Below, piece after piece: positions 1 to 9,004 of a DNA stretch of 64,000 bases (positions are counted from its first letter, which is position 1; each line of letters opens with the position of its first letter). Location of the stretch: the NCBI RefSeq assembly GCF_024586455.1, contig NW_026089623.1:10946204-11010203 (forward strand), in the 5' to 3' direction. The position numbers and the translations under genes are program-made. The notes under the pieces were generated by a model. The model did not search any database, had not been told where the DNA came from, and saw only the letters and a program-made list of their open reading frames with translations. Origin of the DNA: Bactrocera neohumeralis (taxonomy: Eukaryota; Arthropoda; Insecta; Diptera; Tephritidae).

Positions 1-290
1 TTTCAGCTTTGCTGTCATTTGTATATTGTTAATAGCCCTTAGTTCATAAAAAAGTTTTTAAAATCAAGTAGTTCATAAAAAAGTTTTTAAAATCAAGTAT
101 GTAATCAATAGTTTTTATGGTATGTTTACAAGTTACTGATAGTTTAGATTAGATTAGAGAAAATTTTCGGATATGGCTGAATTTTCTTATGTGAAGATCA
201 AGAGATAAGAAAATCACAAATTTGTGAACTTTTCCATGGGGAATGGCGTTCACGATAAATTCACTTGAAGGCCGATTATTTGATTTCAAT
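1..290. other. AT-rich flank with an exact 29-bp tandem duplication
   Basis: No gene is visible. A 29-base unit beginning AGTTCATAAAAAAG occurs twice back to back (41-69 and 70-98) without a mismatch, so the duplication is recent or the assembly is local-repeat sensitive. The right edge is the decayed 3' end of the jockey-like LINE that follows. Confidence 0.6.
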
Positions 291-1912
291 GTTGTTGGAC
301 CAAAGGGAAAAAGGTGTTAGATGAGTGGGGTTGGCGGGGTATGCAACGAGGTGGCCAGTGTCATGAGGAGACTATTCTGGATAAGTAGGAGCTTAACCTG
401 CTACAGTATCCAGAATGAAGCTGCGCTAGGGTCATTCGCGTTTCTCGCTTCAACTCGAGCTCTTCGTCTGCAATGGGTGGTGTTTTGACTCCAAGAACGC
501 CATTCACTGGAAGGGAGTCGGTGAAGGTGTTGATTGCTTCACTGTGAATGGCGGTCAGTGCCTGTCGGAAGTTAGTAGCGTCCGAAGTCCTGTCGGCGTA
601 CTGTTCGATGGCGTCGACGTAGTTAAGAAAATACCTCATGATGTTCCTAGGAGGTGGTTCCGCTCCCAGCCGGAACTGTTGGAGAGAAGTTCATTACGCA
701 TAAGCGTCTCACTACGAAGGTGTTCGATGGGAGCCATCAAGAGGCATCCCGTCGTGGTCCGGAGTGCAGTATTTTGACAGGTCTGAAGTTTCCTCATCTG
801 CGTACCACTGCATCCAGGCGACCGTATTCGTTCTGCGTAGTTGCGGTAGAATTGAGGATTTTGTTGCGGCTCCGTGCCTTGGCGATAATCGCGGTCGTAT
901 AGGGAGTGAAGGAGCATAGACTATCAAACGTTACACCTAACATCTTAGGGTTATTGAAAGGTCAGAGAGGTAGTTGTTTACTTTCGAACACATGCCATCG
1001 ATCCCAGCCATCTATCACATCCCTCTGGTGGTTGCAGGAGTCTCGAGATGTAGAAGTTAAACAGTAGCGGGGAGAGGACACCACCCTGCGGAACCCCCTG
1101 TTTAATTCTTCTCAGTTTAGATGTTTCGAAATAGGACGGTTGACTGACGACTGTTCAGGTAGTTCATGGTCCACCTCTTCAGTCCTGGAGGGAGCGTAGT
1201 TTGTTCGATGTCCTGCAGTAGCGTTGTATGAGTGACAGTGTCGTTCTCTCACAAAGTGGTTTCTGGTTGAGGCCACGAACTATCTGAGCGTGTATGACGC
1301 TAAGTGCTGTGGTGGTGCTGTGCACTTTTCGGAATCCATGCTGGTGGCTGGCTAGGCTCAAGTGGTGAGTGAAGGTCGGGAGTAGCAAGGCCTTAAGTGC
1401 CTTCACTACTGGGGAGAGGAGAGTTATCGGACGATAAGATTTCTCTTTGTTGGCGCGTTTCCCAGGTTTCAGTAGTGGGACCACTCTTCCGACTTTCCAC
1501 ACATCGGGTATTTGAAGAGTGGTCAGCGACAGGTTGAGGATCTTGGTGAGATAGCTTCCTCCCGTCGAACCTAAATGCTTTAGCATTAGCATGTTAATTC
1601 CATCAGGGTCAATGGATTTAGAAGATTTTGATTTGTTGATGACATTCTGAGCCGCCTCATCAGTGAAAGTAAGTGGCGCGCAGTCGTTTGGCATTTTGCG
1701 CAGCCGTCGGTTAACACATCGCTGGGCTTTGTCTACAGAAGGGTGCAGTGTGAATTTCCGGCTAAAATAGCTCGCGCACTTCTTCGGGTCCGAAGAGGCA
1801 TGACCATTGAATTGAACTTTGACTCGGTCATGTCTCTTCGGGTTAGACAAAGCCTTGACAGTAGCCCAAAGCTTATTCACACCGGTAGAGAGGTTGCAGG
1901 ACTTCAGATGCT
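291..1912 (-). pseudogene. Jockey-like LINE ORF2, 3' half (RT core to C-terminus), interrupted
   Basis: This is the downstream half of a non-LTR retrotransposon polyprotein that nicks target DNA and reverse-transcribes its own RNA. The best open stretch (about 1179-1912) reads IEHLKSCNLSTGVNKLW, then a YFSRKFTLHPS segment, then reverse-transcriptase motifs SKSIDPDGINMLMLKHLG and YRPITLLSPVVKALKALL. Further down come the GVPQGG-type motif (about 1080-1110) and the C-terminal LRKLQTCQN/PIADEELEL region (361-917). Frames change several times and the YADD segment near 960 is deleted, so the copy is dead. The upstream half is at 6484-7562; the BEL copy C insertion splits the two, and the flanking GATAG duplication matches the reading frame. 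Confidence 0.85.
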
Positions 1913-1917
1913 CTATC
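1913..1917. repeat. Target-site duplication of BEL copy C (one side)
   Basis: CTATC (GATAG in element orientation) directly abuts the LTR end. The same five bases lie at 6479-6483 on the other side. Joining the LINE across one copy restores an uninterrupted frame (KWIEHLKSC), as expected for a 5-bp BEL/Pao duplication. Confidence 0.85.
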
Positions 1918-1962
1918 TGTTTATTCTGCACCTTTCTGTCACCACTTACCTCGGCACTCAAC
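1918..1962 (-). mobile_element. 3' LTR terminus of BEL copy C (45 bp before the gap)
   Basis: These 45 bases are identical to the inner end of the complete LTR at 6041-6085 and end in the expected CA in element orientation. The rest of this 3' LTR is inside the N gap. Confidence 0.9.
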
Positions 1963-2062
1963 NNNNNNNNNNNNNNNNNNNNNNNNNNNNNNNNNNNNNN
2001 NNNNNNNNNNNNNNNNNNNNNNNNNNNNNNNNNNNNNNNNNNNNNNNNNNNNNNNNNNNNNN
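1963..2062. other. Assembly gap (100 N)
   Basis: A run of exactly 100 N, the usual placeholder for a gap of unknown size. On its right is Gag near residue 109 and on its left the last 45 bases of the 3' LTR. By comparison with copy A, about 6 kb of element (rest of Gag, all of Pol, ORF3, most of the LTR) should lie here. Confidence 0.95.
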
Positions 2063-2389
2063 TAGATCTGAATCGTCAGTATCTACAATTGCGTCATATG
2101 CAGCCTGGAGACGTGTCCAAAAATTTTCGATTGTTTGGCTTTTTATTTCTAGCGCAGATTCAGAATTCTCTTGAATCGGCGAAGAAGCAAATCGATTGCA
2201 ATATTTTATTAGACAATCACTCTCAGAAATGAATTTAGAGTATGATATGTCTTTCCCCCTTTTCTGTTTCGTAGCACCTTGCTTCGAGCGTGTAGCTTCT
2301 GCAGGTGTACATGGACTTTTTTCGTCAGAAATCATCTTTGGGACTTTTAGTAACTGACTTGGTTTAGAGTCTTTTGAGTCAGAGCTCAT
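2063..2389 (-). CDS. BEL/Pao Gag N-terminus, copy C (cut by the gap)
   Basis: This is the first 109 codons of a retrotransposon Gag, the structural protein that packages element RNA. It starts at an ATG at 2387-2389 and opens MSSDSKDSKPSQLLKVPKM, followed by a Lys/Arg-rich stretch and the ENFWTRLQAAYDAIV segment. The same start is seen at 48756 (copy A) and 55942 (copy B). No stop or frameshift is visible up to the gap. It resembles copy B more than copy A (both read SYSKFISESDCLIKYCNRF). The zinc-knuckle part is not in the assembly. Confidence 0.88.
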
Positions 2390-2488
2390 TTAAAAAAAAA
2401 TGTGACGAATAGAAAACAGAAATTTTCAATCAAAACTTGATTGGTATTATCAAGTTGTACATATGTAGATGCAATGTTTCGAAAAGAA

Positions 2489-2723
2489 GACTCTTTTGTA
2501 AGTAAGAGTTTCAAATAAAATCGATAAACAGATTGTTTTTTATACTGAAATTATTGAATTTAATTTCAACACAGATTTCGTATATATCTATGTATGTTCA
2601 GACGAGAACTCTTTTACTTGAATAAGAGTTTTTGATTAAATTAGTAAACCAAAACGCTTTTAATTGCCGCGTATAATCGTGATTTTTTGTAACCGACAAC
2701 TCTTTTAAGGTAAATAAGAGTTG
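2489..2723 (-). repeat. Three CTCTT/AAGAG hairpins upstream of Gag (copy C)
   Basis: Three inverted repeats of the form AACTCTT..AAGAGTT (2489-2511, 2605-2631, 2697-2723) lie about 100, 216 and 308 bases upstream of the Gag ATG. Equivalent hairpins stand at near-equal spacing before Gag in copies A and B. Confidence 0.7.
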
Positions 2724-2951
2724 TTTTTATTTTTGTTTCGAATTATGTACTTCAATTTGAATTTCGATTTAATTTTATTTAATTATTTGTTATTAACCGC
2801 AAAAACAAATAATTTTTTTTTGTTGTATGTATGTATTTGTATATATTTGTATATGTACGTATATATTTTATGGTTATTTTATTTTATTATGTGCAAATGA
2901 GAGCTCGTTTTAGAGATCACTGCACTTTGTACATATGCATGTATGTACATA

Positions 2952-4589
2952 CAGCTGCGAGATTTTTAATAGCAGTGCCCACCCCATGTTTCGAAAACTG
3001 TTGGTACATATTTTACATTACAAAATTGGTACTTCGTATTCACAGGGGGTTTTACCACAACGTAAAGAAAAGTTTCTGCACACAATAAATTTAAGTTAAG
3101 TTGATATTTTATTTATTAAAATTTTTTTTTTTTGAACCAAGTACATAAATTAATGGAGCAAAAAAATAGCAGTATTTCAGTTTATTATAACTTAGAGGTA
3201 ATTACGGCAAAAATAAATGGTAATTGATATTTAATTTTATTGATCACATTAATATTTAGTTGCATTGCCATTATTTTTTATGACTGCAACACATCTGTCC
3301 TTCATGGAGTCCACAAGGCGACGACATCTTTCCAATGGAATGTTATACCATGCCTTTTGAACTACTTCTCACAAATCCTTGTTATTTGTTGGTTTTTCAT
3401 CCCAAACGGCTTTCTTTAGATCAGTCCATAAGTTCTCAATTGGATTGAGGTCTGGCGATTGAGCTGGCCACTCCATAACCTCAATCCTATTCTCTCGAAA
3501 CCATTCTTTTGCCACTTTACTAGTATGTTTTGGATCATTGTCTTGTTGCATGATCCATTTCAGTGGCATACTGTCTTCGGCATAAGGAAGCATGTTAGTT
3601 TGCAAAATATTCACATACAGGTATTGATCCATTATTTTTTCAATGAGCCGTATCGGACCAACACCATGATAGGAAAAACATGCCCATACCATAATAGATG
3701 ATCCACCATGTTTAAGGGTTTTCCTAGTATACCTTGGATCATATTCTTTATTAGGTGGACGTCTCACATATTCCCTTGATCCTTTCCCACCATAGAGAAC
3801 CATTTTGCTTTCATCGGTCCAAAGAATATTTCGCCACTTTTGGAGTGGCCACAACAAGTGATCGTGTGCAAACTTTAGTCTTTTGTCAATGTGATTTTTC
3901 TTCAAAAGAGGAACTTTGCGGGGGCTCCGAGCATACAAATTATTATCTCTTAAACATCGTCTGACTGTATGGACTCCACATGGCAGATTTAACTCATCTT
4001 TAATTTGTGTAGCTGCCTTTGATGGATTGGCTCTGCTAGTCCTTACTATGCGTTTCTCCAGGGATGCTGATAAAATCCTTTTACGCCCACGTGTTTCAGA
4101 TGATTTTTGGTATTTAAGAGCATTGGAAATCATTTTTGCAGAACAACATAGTAATTTCTGTACTTCTTTATAAGTTTTACCTGCACTTATCAGATTTTTT
4201 ATCAAATTGCGTTTCTCCGTCCTGCAATGTTTTCCACGACCCACTTTAGATAAATATATTGCGTGAACACAATAATTAATTTCTTATTATATTGTAAATG
4301 ATAATATTACTTACTTTTAAAAATCGTATATATTAAATTTTCAATTTTATTCAGAGAACAATTAAACGCTGCTATTAATGTGCTCGCCATACAAACCACT
4401 TAGCGTCAGTGAAATTAAAATATCAAAATATGATGCCAATCTACGGTTATTCGAACATGACTAACTGCGAATACTAGTGTTAGTAAACGCTTTAGGAAAG
4501 AAGAAAAAATGAAAACACTTAAAAATAGTAAAACTACAGTGGTAGACAGTATGTCCTTCAAGGGACTGCTATTATTTTTCTCGCAACTG
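2952..4589 (-). mobile_element. Tc1-family DNA transposon nested in the BEL leader
   Basis: The element is 1638 bp, flanked by TA on both sides (2950-2951 and 4590-4591). The terminal inverted repeats begin CAGCTGCGAGA at the left and CAGTTGCGAGA (reverse complement) at the right, and both continue to AATAGCAGT, giving about 28 bp of imperfect repeat. Removing it and one TA rejoins the BEL leader (GTACATA|TGTATTACG), matching copies A and B. That proves it inserted after the BEL element. Confidence 0.93.
3249..4244 (-). pseudogene. Tc1 transposase, one premature TGA
   Basis: Cut-and-paste transposase, full length apart from a single in-frame TGA at 3369-3371. The frame then stays open for another 39 codons to a TAA at 3249-3251, giving about 331 positions, normal for Tc1. 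The N-terminus (MGRGKHCRTEKRNLIKNLI) begins the paired-like helix-turn-helix DNA-binding part, with a GRKRILS hook before the second one. The catalytic core shows WTDES, then QQDNDPKHTS, then NPIENLW with exactly 34 residues between the second Asp and the Glu (DD34E). With one nonsense change after the last catalytic residue, the copy is young or only recently dead. Confidence 0.93.
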
Positions 4590-4617
4590 TATGTATTACG
4601 CTTTATTATGTTTTACA

Positions 4618-4737
4618 CAATCCAGCTTGTTTTTGTTGACCAAAAACCAAGGGGTATTGTGGGATATGTGCCAATGTGGTCTTTGAATATATTGTATACG
4701 CAATCCTGCTTCTTTTTGTTAATCAAAAACCGAATAA
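4618..4737 (-). ncRNA. Two leader hairpin modules (copy C, modules 2 and 3)
   Basis: In element orientation each unit reads a 5' side like ACCCCTTGG, a U-rich stem, a short loop, an A-rich stem, then AAGC(A/T)GGATTG. The second unit (4701-4737) has lost part of the 5' flank. An ~85-base spacing repeat containing CAAAGTCCACATTGGCATAT precedes the units in copies A and B. I regard these as cis-acting RNA structure of the retrotransposon, not an independent RNA gene. Confidence 0.5.
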
Positions 4738-5040
4738 ACCGCGAAAAGAAAATTAGCGGACACTTAAAGTGGGTAGATATTTATGTATATAAGTAAATAT
4801 ATGAAATATATGTATCGTTTCCTCGTATATATTTTCACGATATGTTTTTTTAAAAAAGAGTAAATTTACTCTTTGTAATTTATATAAATATAATTTAATC
4901 GGATATATGTATGTATGTATATGATATATGTAAAGTTTTATTTATACATATGTATGTATGTATGGTTTTCGATTTAAATGTTTCCTCTCTTTTGTTTGCT
5001 TATGATTTGCCTTGGCTTTCCTTTTTTTTTTTTTGTTTTT

Positions 5041-5077
5041 AAGCAGTCCTGCTTATACTTGATTAAGCATAAGGGGT
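5041..5077 (-). ncRNA. Leader hairpin module 1 (copy C)
   Basis: In element orientation: ACCCCTTATGCTT, loop AATC, AAGTATAAGCAGGACTG. The equivalent in copy A (47452-47487) has TATACTT in the 5' arm, so the copies differ by a G-U for A-U exchange that keeps the pair. Role unknown; probably part of the element's genomic RNA. Confidence 0.55.
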
Positions 5078-6007
5078 ACCGCTGGAAATTGGTGCAAATA
5101 AATACTTGAAAGATTTTTTGTTGTAGAAATAATTTTGTGTTTTCACACAACTGTAAGCCTTTAGCGGCAATCAATTATTTATTATACGTATTACCAAACT
5201 GTTTTGTTTCTTAGCGGTATTTCGGTTTTTACCGGGAAATAACCGAATACTAAAACAGTTTAGCAACAGTTTTTTTTTTTTTTTTTTTATTCTAACGGAT
5301 GGTTAGAAACGCAAATTATCTGTTTAAAATTTTTGGCCTTTTTTTTTTTTTATTAAAAAACCATACATATGTATATATAATAGAAATAATGATAGGAACG
5401 ATACAACCAACTCACTTGTATTTCCGCCAGGGGTTTTGGGGACAGTTTGATTGTATGTATGTGCGTGTGTGCGTTTGTGGGTTTTCCTCCCAGTGTGTGC
5501 GTTTGTGGCCTCTTCTCCCAGTCCTTTTGTTGCGGTGAATTTTGGTGAGATGCTGATGCTGTGTAGTTTTTTTTTTTTTTGTTTATTACTTCGCGCCCGT
5601 TTTTTGGTGGATACTTTTTATGTATATTTTTTGTTGTTAGAACCGGCTTCGCGCCCGCTATTTAATTTATTTCTTTATTTCGCGCCCGCTCTTTTTATTA
5701 TATATGCATGTATGTATGTCTGTATTTTTGTAGTTTGCACTTTCGTTTTTGGTTTTTCTTTTTCCTTTGGAGGGCAAATGCTTTGCCTAGTTTCGCACTT
5801 ATGTATGTATGTATTTATGTATATGTATGTCGCCACTGCTCTCTTATTTGGTCATTGCCTCACTTTTTCCTTCACAGTTAAAACGCACTTTTGTCACAGC
5901 ATAATTTGGTTTTTTTTTTTTTTTTTCCAAGCTTTTTCACTTGGCGTATGTTAAAAATATGCACTGATATTATATTTGTCACTCAGCACTTTTTTTTTTT
6001 TTTTTTT

Positions 6008-6028
6008 CCATAGTGCCTTTCACTATGG
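6008..6028 (-). other. Hairpin immediately 3' of the primer-binding site
   Basis: CCATAGTG-AAAGG-CACTATGG is a perfect 8-bp stem with a 5-nt loop, sharing its first bases with the end of the primer-binding site. It may shape the initiation complex for first-strand synthesis; that role is inferred from position only. Confidence 0.6.
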
Positions 6029-6040
6029 CTCGAAGGACCA
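6027..6040 (-). promoter_or_regulatory. Primer-binding site, complementary to tRNA-Tyr 3' end
   Basis: Directly after the LTR's terminal CA the element reads TGGTCCTTCGAGCC. Its complement GGCTCGAAGGA plus CCA is the 3' end of fly tRNA-Tyr, whose acceptor strand starts CCTTCGA. The tRNA identity is from known tRNA sequence, not from a search. Confidence 0.85.
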
Positions 6041-6478
6041 TGTTTATTCTGCACCTTTCTGTCACCACTTACCTCGGCACTCAACACTTTATCTAACCGG
6101 CAAATGTTTAATAAAATAGACACTCGATTTTGGGTTTCTATTACCGCGAAATATATTTCGGATGCGGAATAGATTAAAGTACAAAGGTAGTAATTAAAAG
6201 ATAAAAATGATGCTGCGACGGACCTTTGCTCGGTGCGAGATCGATGTAAAAAGGGAAGGTCGTCCTCTCGAGCGGTCGGTTTTGATTGTTGGGTAGTGTA
6301 GAGTTGTGGTGTGATGTCCGCATGTGTGGTGTATATACGTGTGTAGTAGTGGGTGGTGTCTTCTTGTAGAATGTCTGCATGTGTGGTGTCTTCATATGTG
6401 GACCGCGTTAGTGTGGTGTGTTGTCGTGTGGTTGTTCAGTGTCGGGTGTTCAGAAGAGAGAGCTAACTCATCTAGCCA
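6041..6478 (-). mobile_element. Complete 5' LTR of BEL copy C (438 bp)
   Basis: The LTR begins TGGCTAGATGAG and ends GCAGAATAAACA in element orientation (TG..CA). It has a CA-rich first half and an AT-rich second half. Its first bases match the start of the 3' LTRs at 55003 and 63732. The outer end abuts the target duplication at 6479-6483. Confidence 0.92.
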
Positions 6479-6483
6479 CTATC

Positions 6484-7562
6484 CATTTCGTCCGCTTATG
6501 ATGATTTACCATTCGCCGAATCTCCAAATTGAGATCCCTTATTCGGGGATCCCCGGGATCGGCATGGCGTAAGGTGTCGCGCTCGTTAGCTAAAACGGCT
6601 GCTTCGGCGGTAACTGCTGCGATCACCTTGCGGAATCGACGTTTGCCAACGGATACGTCCCCGGGAATGGGCAGAGCGTTGAAAGTGTTCTCAGTAAATT
6701 CTGTGAAGCCGACCCAGTTAGCTTTGTTAAAGTTAACGAAGGTACGGTTGTCCACAGAAACGAAATCAGGAGGTTTCTCGATCGAGATAATTATGGGCAG
6801 ATGGTCTGATGCGAGAGTTAGCATAGGTTGCCAGGTTATGTTATTTATCAAACCACCACTAGCAATGGTAATATCGGGCGAGCTATTACAGGTGCCCATA
6901 ACTCTGGTGGGGGCTTCGTCATTCATTGTGCAGAATGTCGAACCGTCAATCTGTTCCGCCGGCTCCATCCCCCTACGATCATTTGACAGGTAGGAATGCC
7001 AAAGATCGTGGTGCGCGTTAAAGTCGCCTAGTACCAAACGGTTTTCACCACGAAGTAGCGCGCCTATATTCGGGTGATATCTTTTATGGGAACATATAAC
7101 TGGGGGATATATATATTAAATATTTAGAGCTAGACACGGATAGCTATGCCCTGACATTCTAGTAGTATCCCTGCGGTCGATATCTTCATCGATTAGATGA
7201 TTTTACACGGCTAAGCCACCACTACTATCTCGCTCGCGATCTTTTCGTAAAATGTTGAAAAACAGGCACAATTCAGAAGATCTGAGCGGCTGTTTAGCTC
7301 GGTTTCTTGGACCGCAGCTATCGATACACGTTCCCGGTTCATAAGTGCAACTATCTCCTCGATCTTATTTCCGTTCCGTTGAAGTATGCGGGTTTGTCAT
7401 GGGTGATCCTGGGGGTGAGGGGGTGGTGTTTCCTGTTGCAAGGCATTGCTGAAATGACGACAAACTTAGATTAATACTTACAGATCCTAACCGAAAAAAG
7501 AGCCCTTGGTCGGATGAAATCCGAATCAATTCCGGTGCGTAGAATCGGCTGTCGTGGGAATT
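6484..7562 (-). pseudogene. Jockey-like LINE ORF2, 5' half (endonuclease)
   Basis: This is the upstream part of the LINE whose 3' half is at 291-1912. The open part (6484-7037) is the C-terminal half of an apurinic-type endonuclease: GDFNAHHDLWHS, then TLASDHLPIIISIE (the SDH catalytic motif), ending RTKWI at the BEL insertion. Further 5' (7038-7562) the N-terminal endonuclease is present but shifted out of frame, with a VQETELNSRSDLL segment. Its start resembles the starts of the copies at 9005 and 14413 (CCACGACAGCCG..TCTACGCACCGG). Translation is blocked by frameshifts and by the BEL insertion. Confidence 0.85.
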
Positions 7563-7690
7563 GACTTAAATTCCAATCGTTGGGCATGCTTTCGTCCGAC
7601 CATATTTTACAAAGAAGCTGCTCCTTATCACTTCTTCGCCGCCGTGTTTACATAGCTCGGGCGGCAATCCAGAACAGCTTCAGACTTCTT
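7563..7690 (-). pseudogene. RTE-like LINE fragment (RT thumb-side segment)
   Basis: Read on the minus strand this 128-base piece encodes a decayed EELIRS..LLCKIWSDESMPNDWNL segment. The same segment is seen at 12286-12440 and, in continuation, at 11086 onward. It is one shard of the RTE/BovB-like LINE family scattered through the first 20 kb. Confidence 0.55.
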
Positions 7691-8116
7691 AATGATCGGG
7701 CAATGGATCGTCTGCCCCGTCGTCATCGATTGGGGAATCGGTTTCGCATATCAGAGTTCTTAACGCAGTATCTGGTGGCGGTACAAGCCAGGGACAGCAT
7801 TACCAAAAAGGTTAACTTCAAAAAGAAGTTCAACCTCAGCAGGTTTAAATGTGCAATCAACCTCCCTAGGGACAAACTCAGGCTACTGGTCGCATTTTAC
7901 ACCGGCCACTGCAAGCTGAATAAGCATTTACATAACAAGGGCTTATCCTCTTGCGTAAACTGCCGGCTCTGCTACAGTGAGACTAAAACACCAGAACACC
8001 TGCTAATCGACTGCACAGCAGTCTGTAGACGCAGGATTAAGGAGCTTGGTTTCGCCTTTTCCTGGCGTTATACTTTCAATGCCATTGAGCAGGCTGGAGA
8101 CGTGTTCCATCCATAA
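7691..8116 (+). pseudogene. Non-LTR retrotransposon C-terminal fragment (RNase H-type LINE)
   Basis: The open frame contains LRLLVAFYTGHCKLNKHLHNKG, then a CVNCRLCYSETKTPEHLLIDC cysteine/histidine cluster and RRRIKELG. This is the characteristic tail after the RNase H domain in I/R1-type LINE polyproteins. No upstream RT or RNase H core is attached, so it is a 3' end fragment. Part of the open frame before 7691 is the antisense shadow of the RTE piece and is not counted. Confidence 0.7.
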
Positions 8117-8440
8117 TTTTAGTATGATATGGGTCGGTTACCAGATTATCTCTGGGGGTTCTACAAGAGTATTATCCGGTCTTGAAACCTTTTGTTAGTC
8201 TCCGCATTTTTCGCAGAATTTTCGAGCATTACCCCTGTCGGCCAGTTTGTCAAGCTCTTCATACTCACGCATTTTTTTGTCTACAAATGCGTCTCGCTTC
8301 CCTCGGTATCTATCTCATCCCGCACGTGTTGTGATCGATCGCAACGTTGCAATGTAGGCAGTCTGTTTTCTCTCAACTGCGACACGGCACTTCTGGTACG
8401 ACGGCTGTTCTTTTGAATTGCAAAACCAAATGTTTCGGTT
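8117..8440 (-). pseudogene. RTE-like LINE fragment (endonuclease-RT linker)
   Basis: Reverse strand reads MREYEELDKLADRGNARKF with flanking decayed sequence. It is closely similar to 17830-18250, where the same linker joins an endonuclease part to an RT part. Frameshifts and stops are frequent. Confidence 0.6.
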
Positions 8441-9004
8441 CAGCTGTACGCAAGTAGCTTGAAATGCCGATCCACAGTTCCCCTGTGATGTTCATAACCA
8501 GTTTGTGCAAAAATATTGAACACTGTTCATTTAAATAAATACTTAGAAAGAATAAAATTGCCACAAATAGATTTTTATATTTTCAAAAGCTCATAATTGT
8601 TTAAATTTTTATTTCTTCTCCTTCGTTCTGTTAAAATGGAAACAGGAAATTGCACAGAATAAGAAATACTTTTCGTTTGCGTTTCGGGATAACGACCGAA
8701 ACTAGAATTTCCTTAATTGGTTTGTTTTACACTCTATGAAAGATGTGCCAAAAACATTTTGTAATGTTGAAAACAATTACAAATGCTCTATATTTGGTTT
8801 GCACCAGAGAGCTGCAACGAGCATGATTAAGTTAGATCAAACACTCGTGCCGAAAACACAATGAAATCCACGCGGCTGATCGTACACAACACTGTTGATT
8901 GCGTCAAGTAACGACCAGCGTCAATTGACTTGATGCAACACAATCTGTTTTTCAACAATCACCATCGAGTAAACGGTATAGCCGACTTCGATTGAAATCA
9001 AATC
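8441..9004. other. No gene seen
   Basis: AT-rich sequence of about 560 bases between LINE fragments. I see no ORF of note, no terminal repeats and no recognisable element. Confidence 0.5.

Larger units (their letters stand above)
2390..6026 (-). other. BEL copy C 5' untranslated leader, with nested Tc1
   Basis: Without the 1.6-kb Tc1 insertion this leader is about 2.0 kb, from the primer-binding site to the Gag ATG, with no credible ORF. It is AT-rich, with homopolymers and GTATGTAT microsatellites, and is collinear with 46.9-48.75 kb (copy A). Conserved structural blocks, in element order: a hairpin directly after the PBS (6008-6028); a CCCCTGGCGGAA..GTGAGT block (about 5393-5435); a ~70-nt stem (about 5190-5265); three ACCCCTT/AAGCAGGATTG hairpin modules (5041-5077, 4701-4737, 4618-4657); and three short CTCTT hairpins (2697-2723, 2605-2631, 2489-2511). 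Confidence 0.8.

Noticed and set aside
5451..5954. 167-codon plus-strand ORF with many Cys/Phe
   Set aside because: It lies in the antisense of the BEL leader, is made of GTATGTAT and T-run microsatellites, and has no counterpart in the other leaders.
6027..6040. A tRNA-Tyr gene
   Set aside because: Only 14 bases match the tRNA 3' end and they sit exactly after an LTR; it is a primer-binding site.
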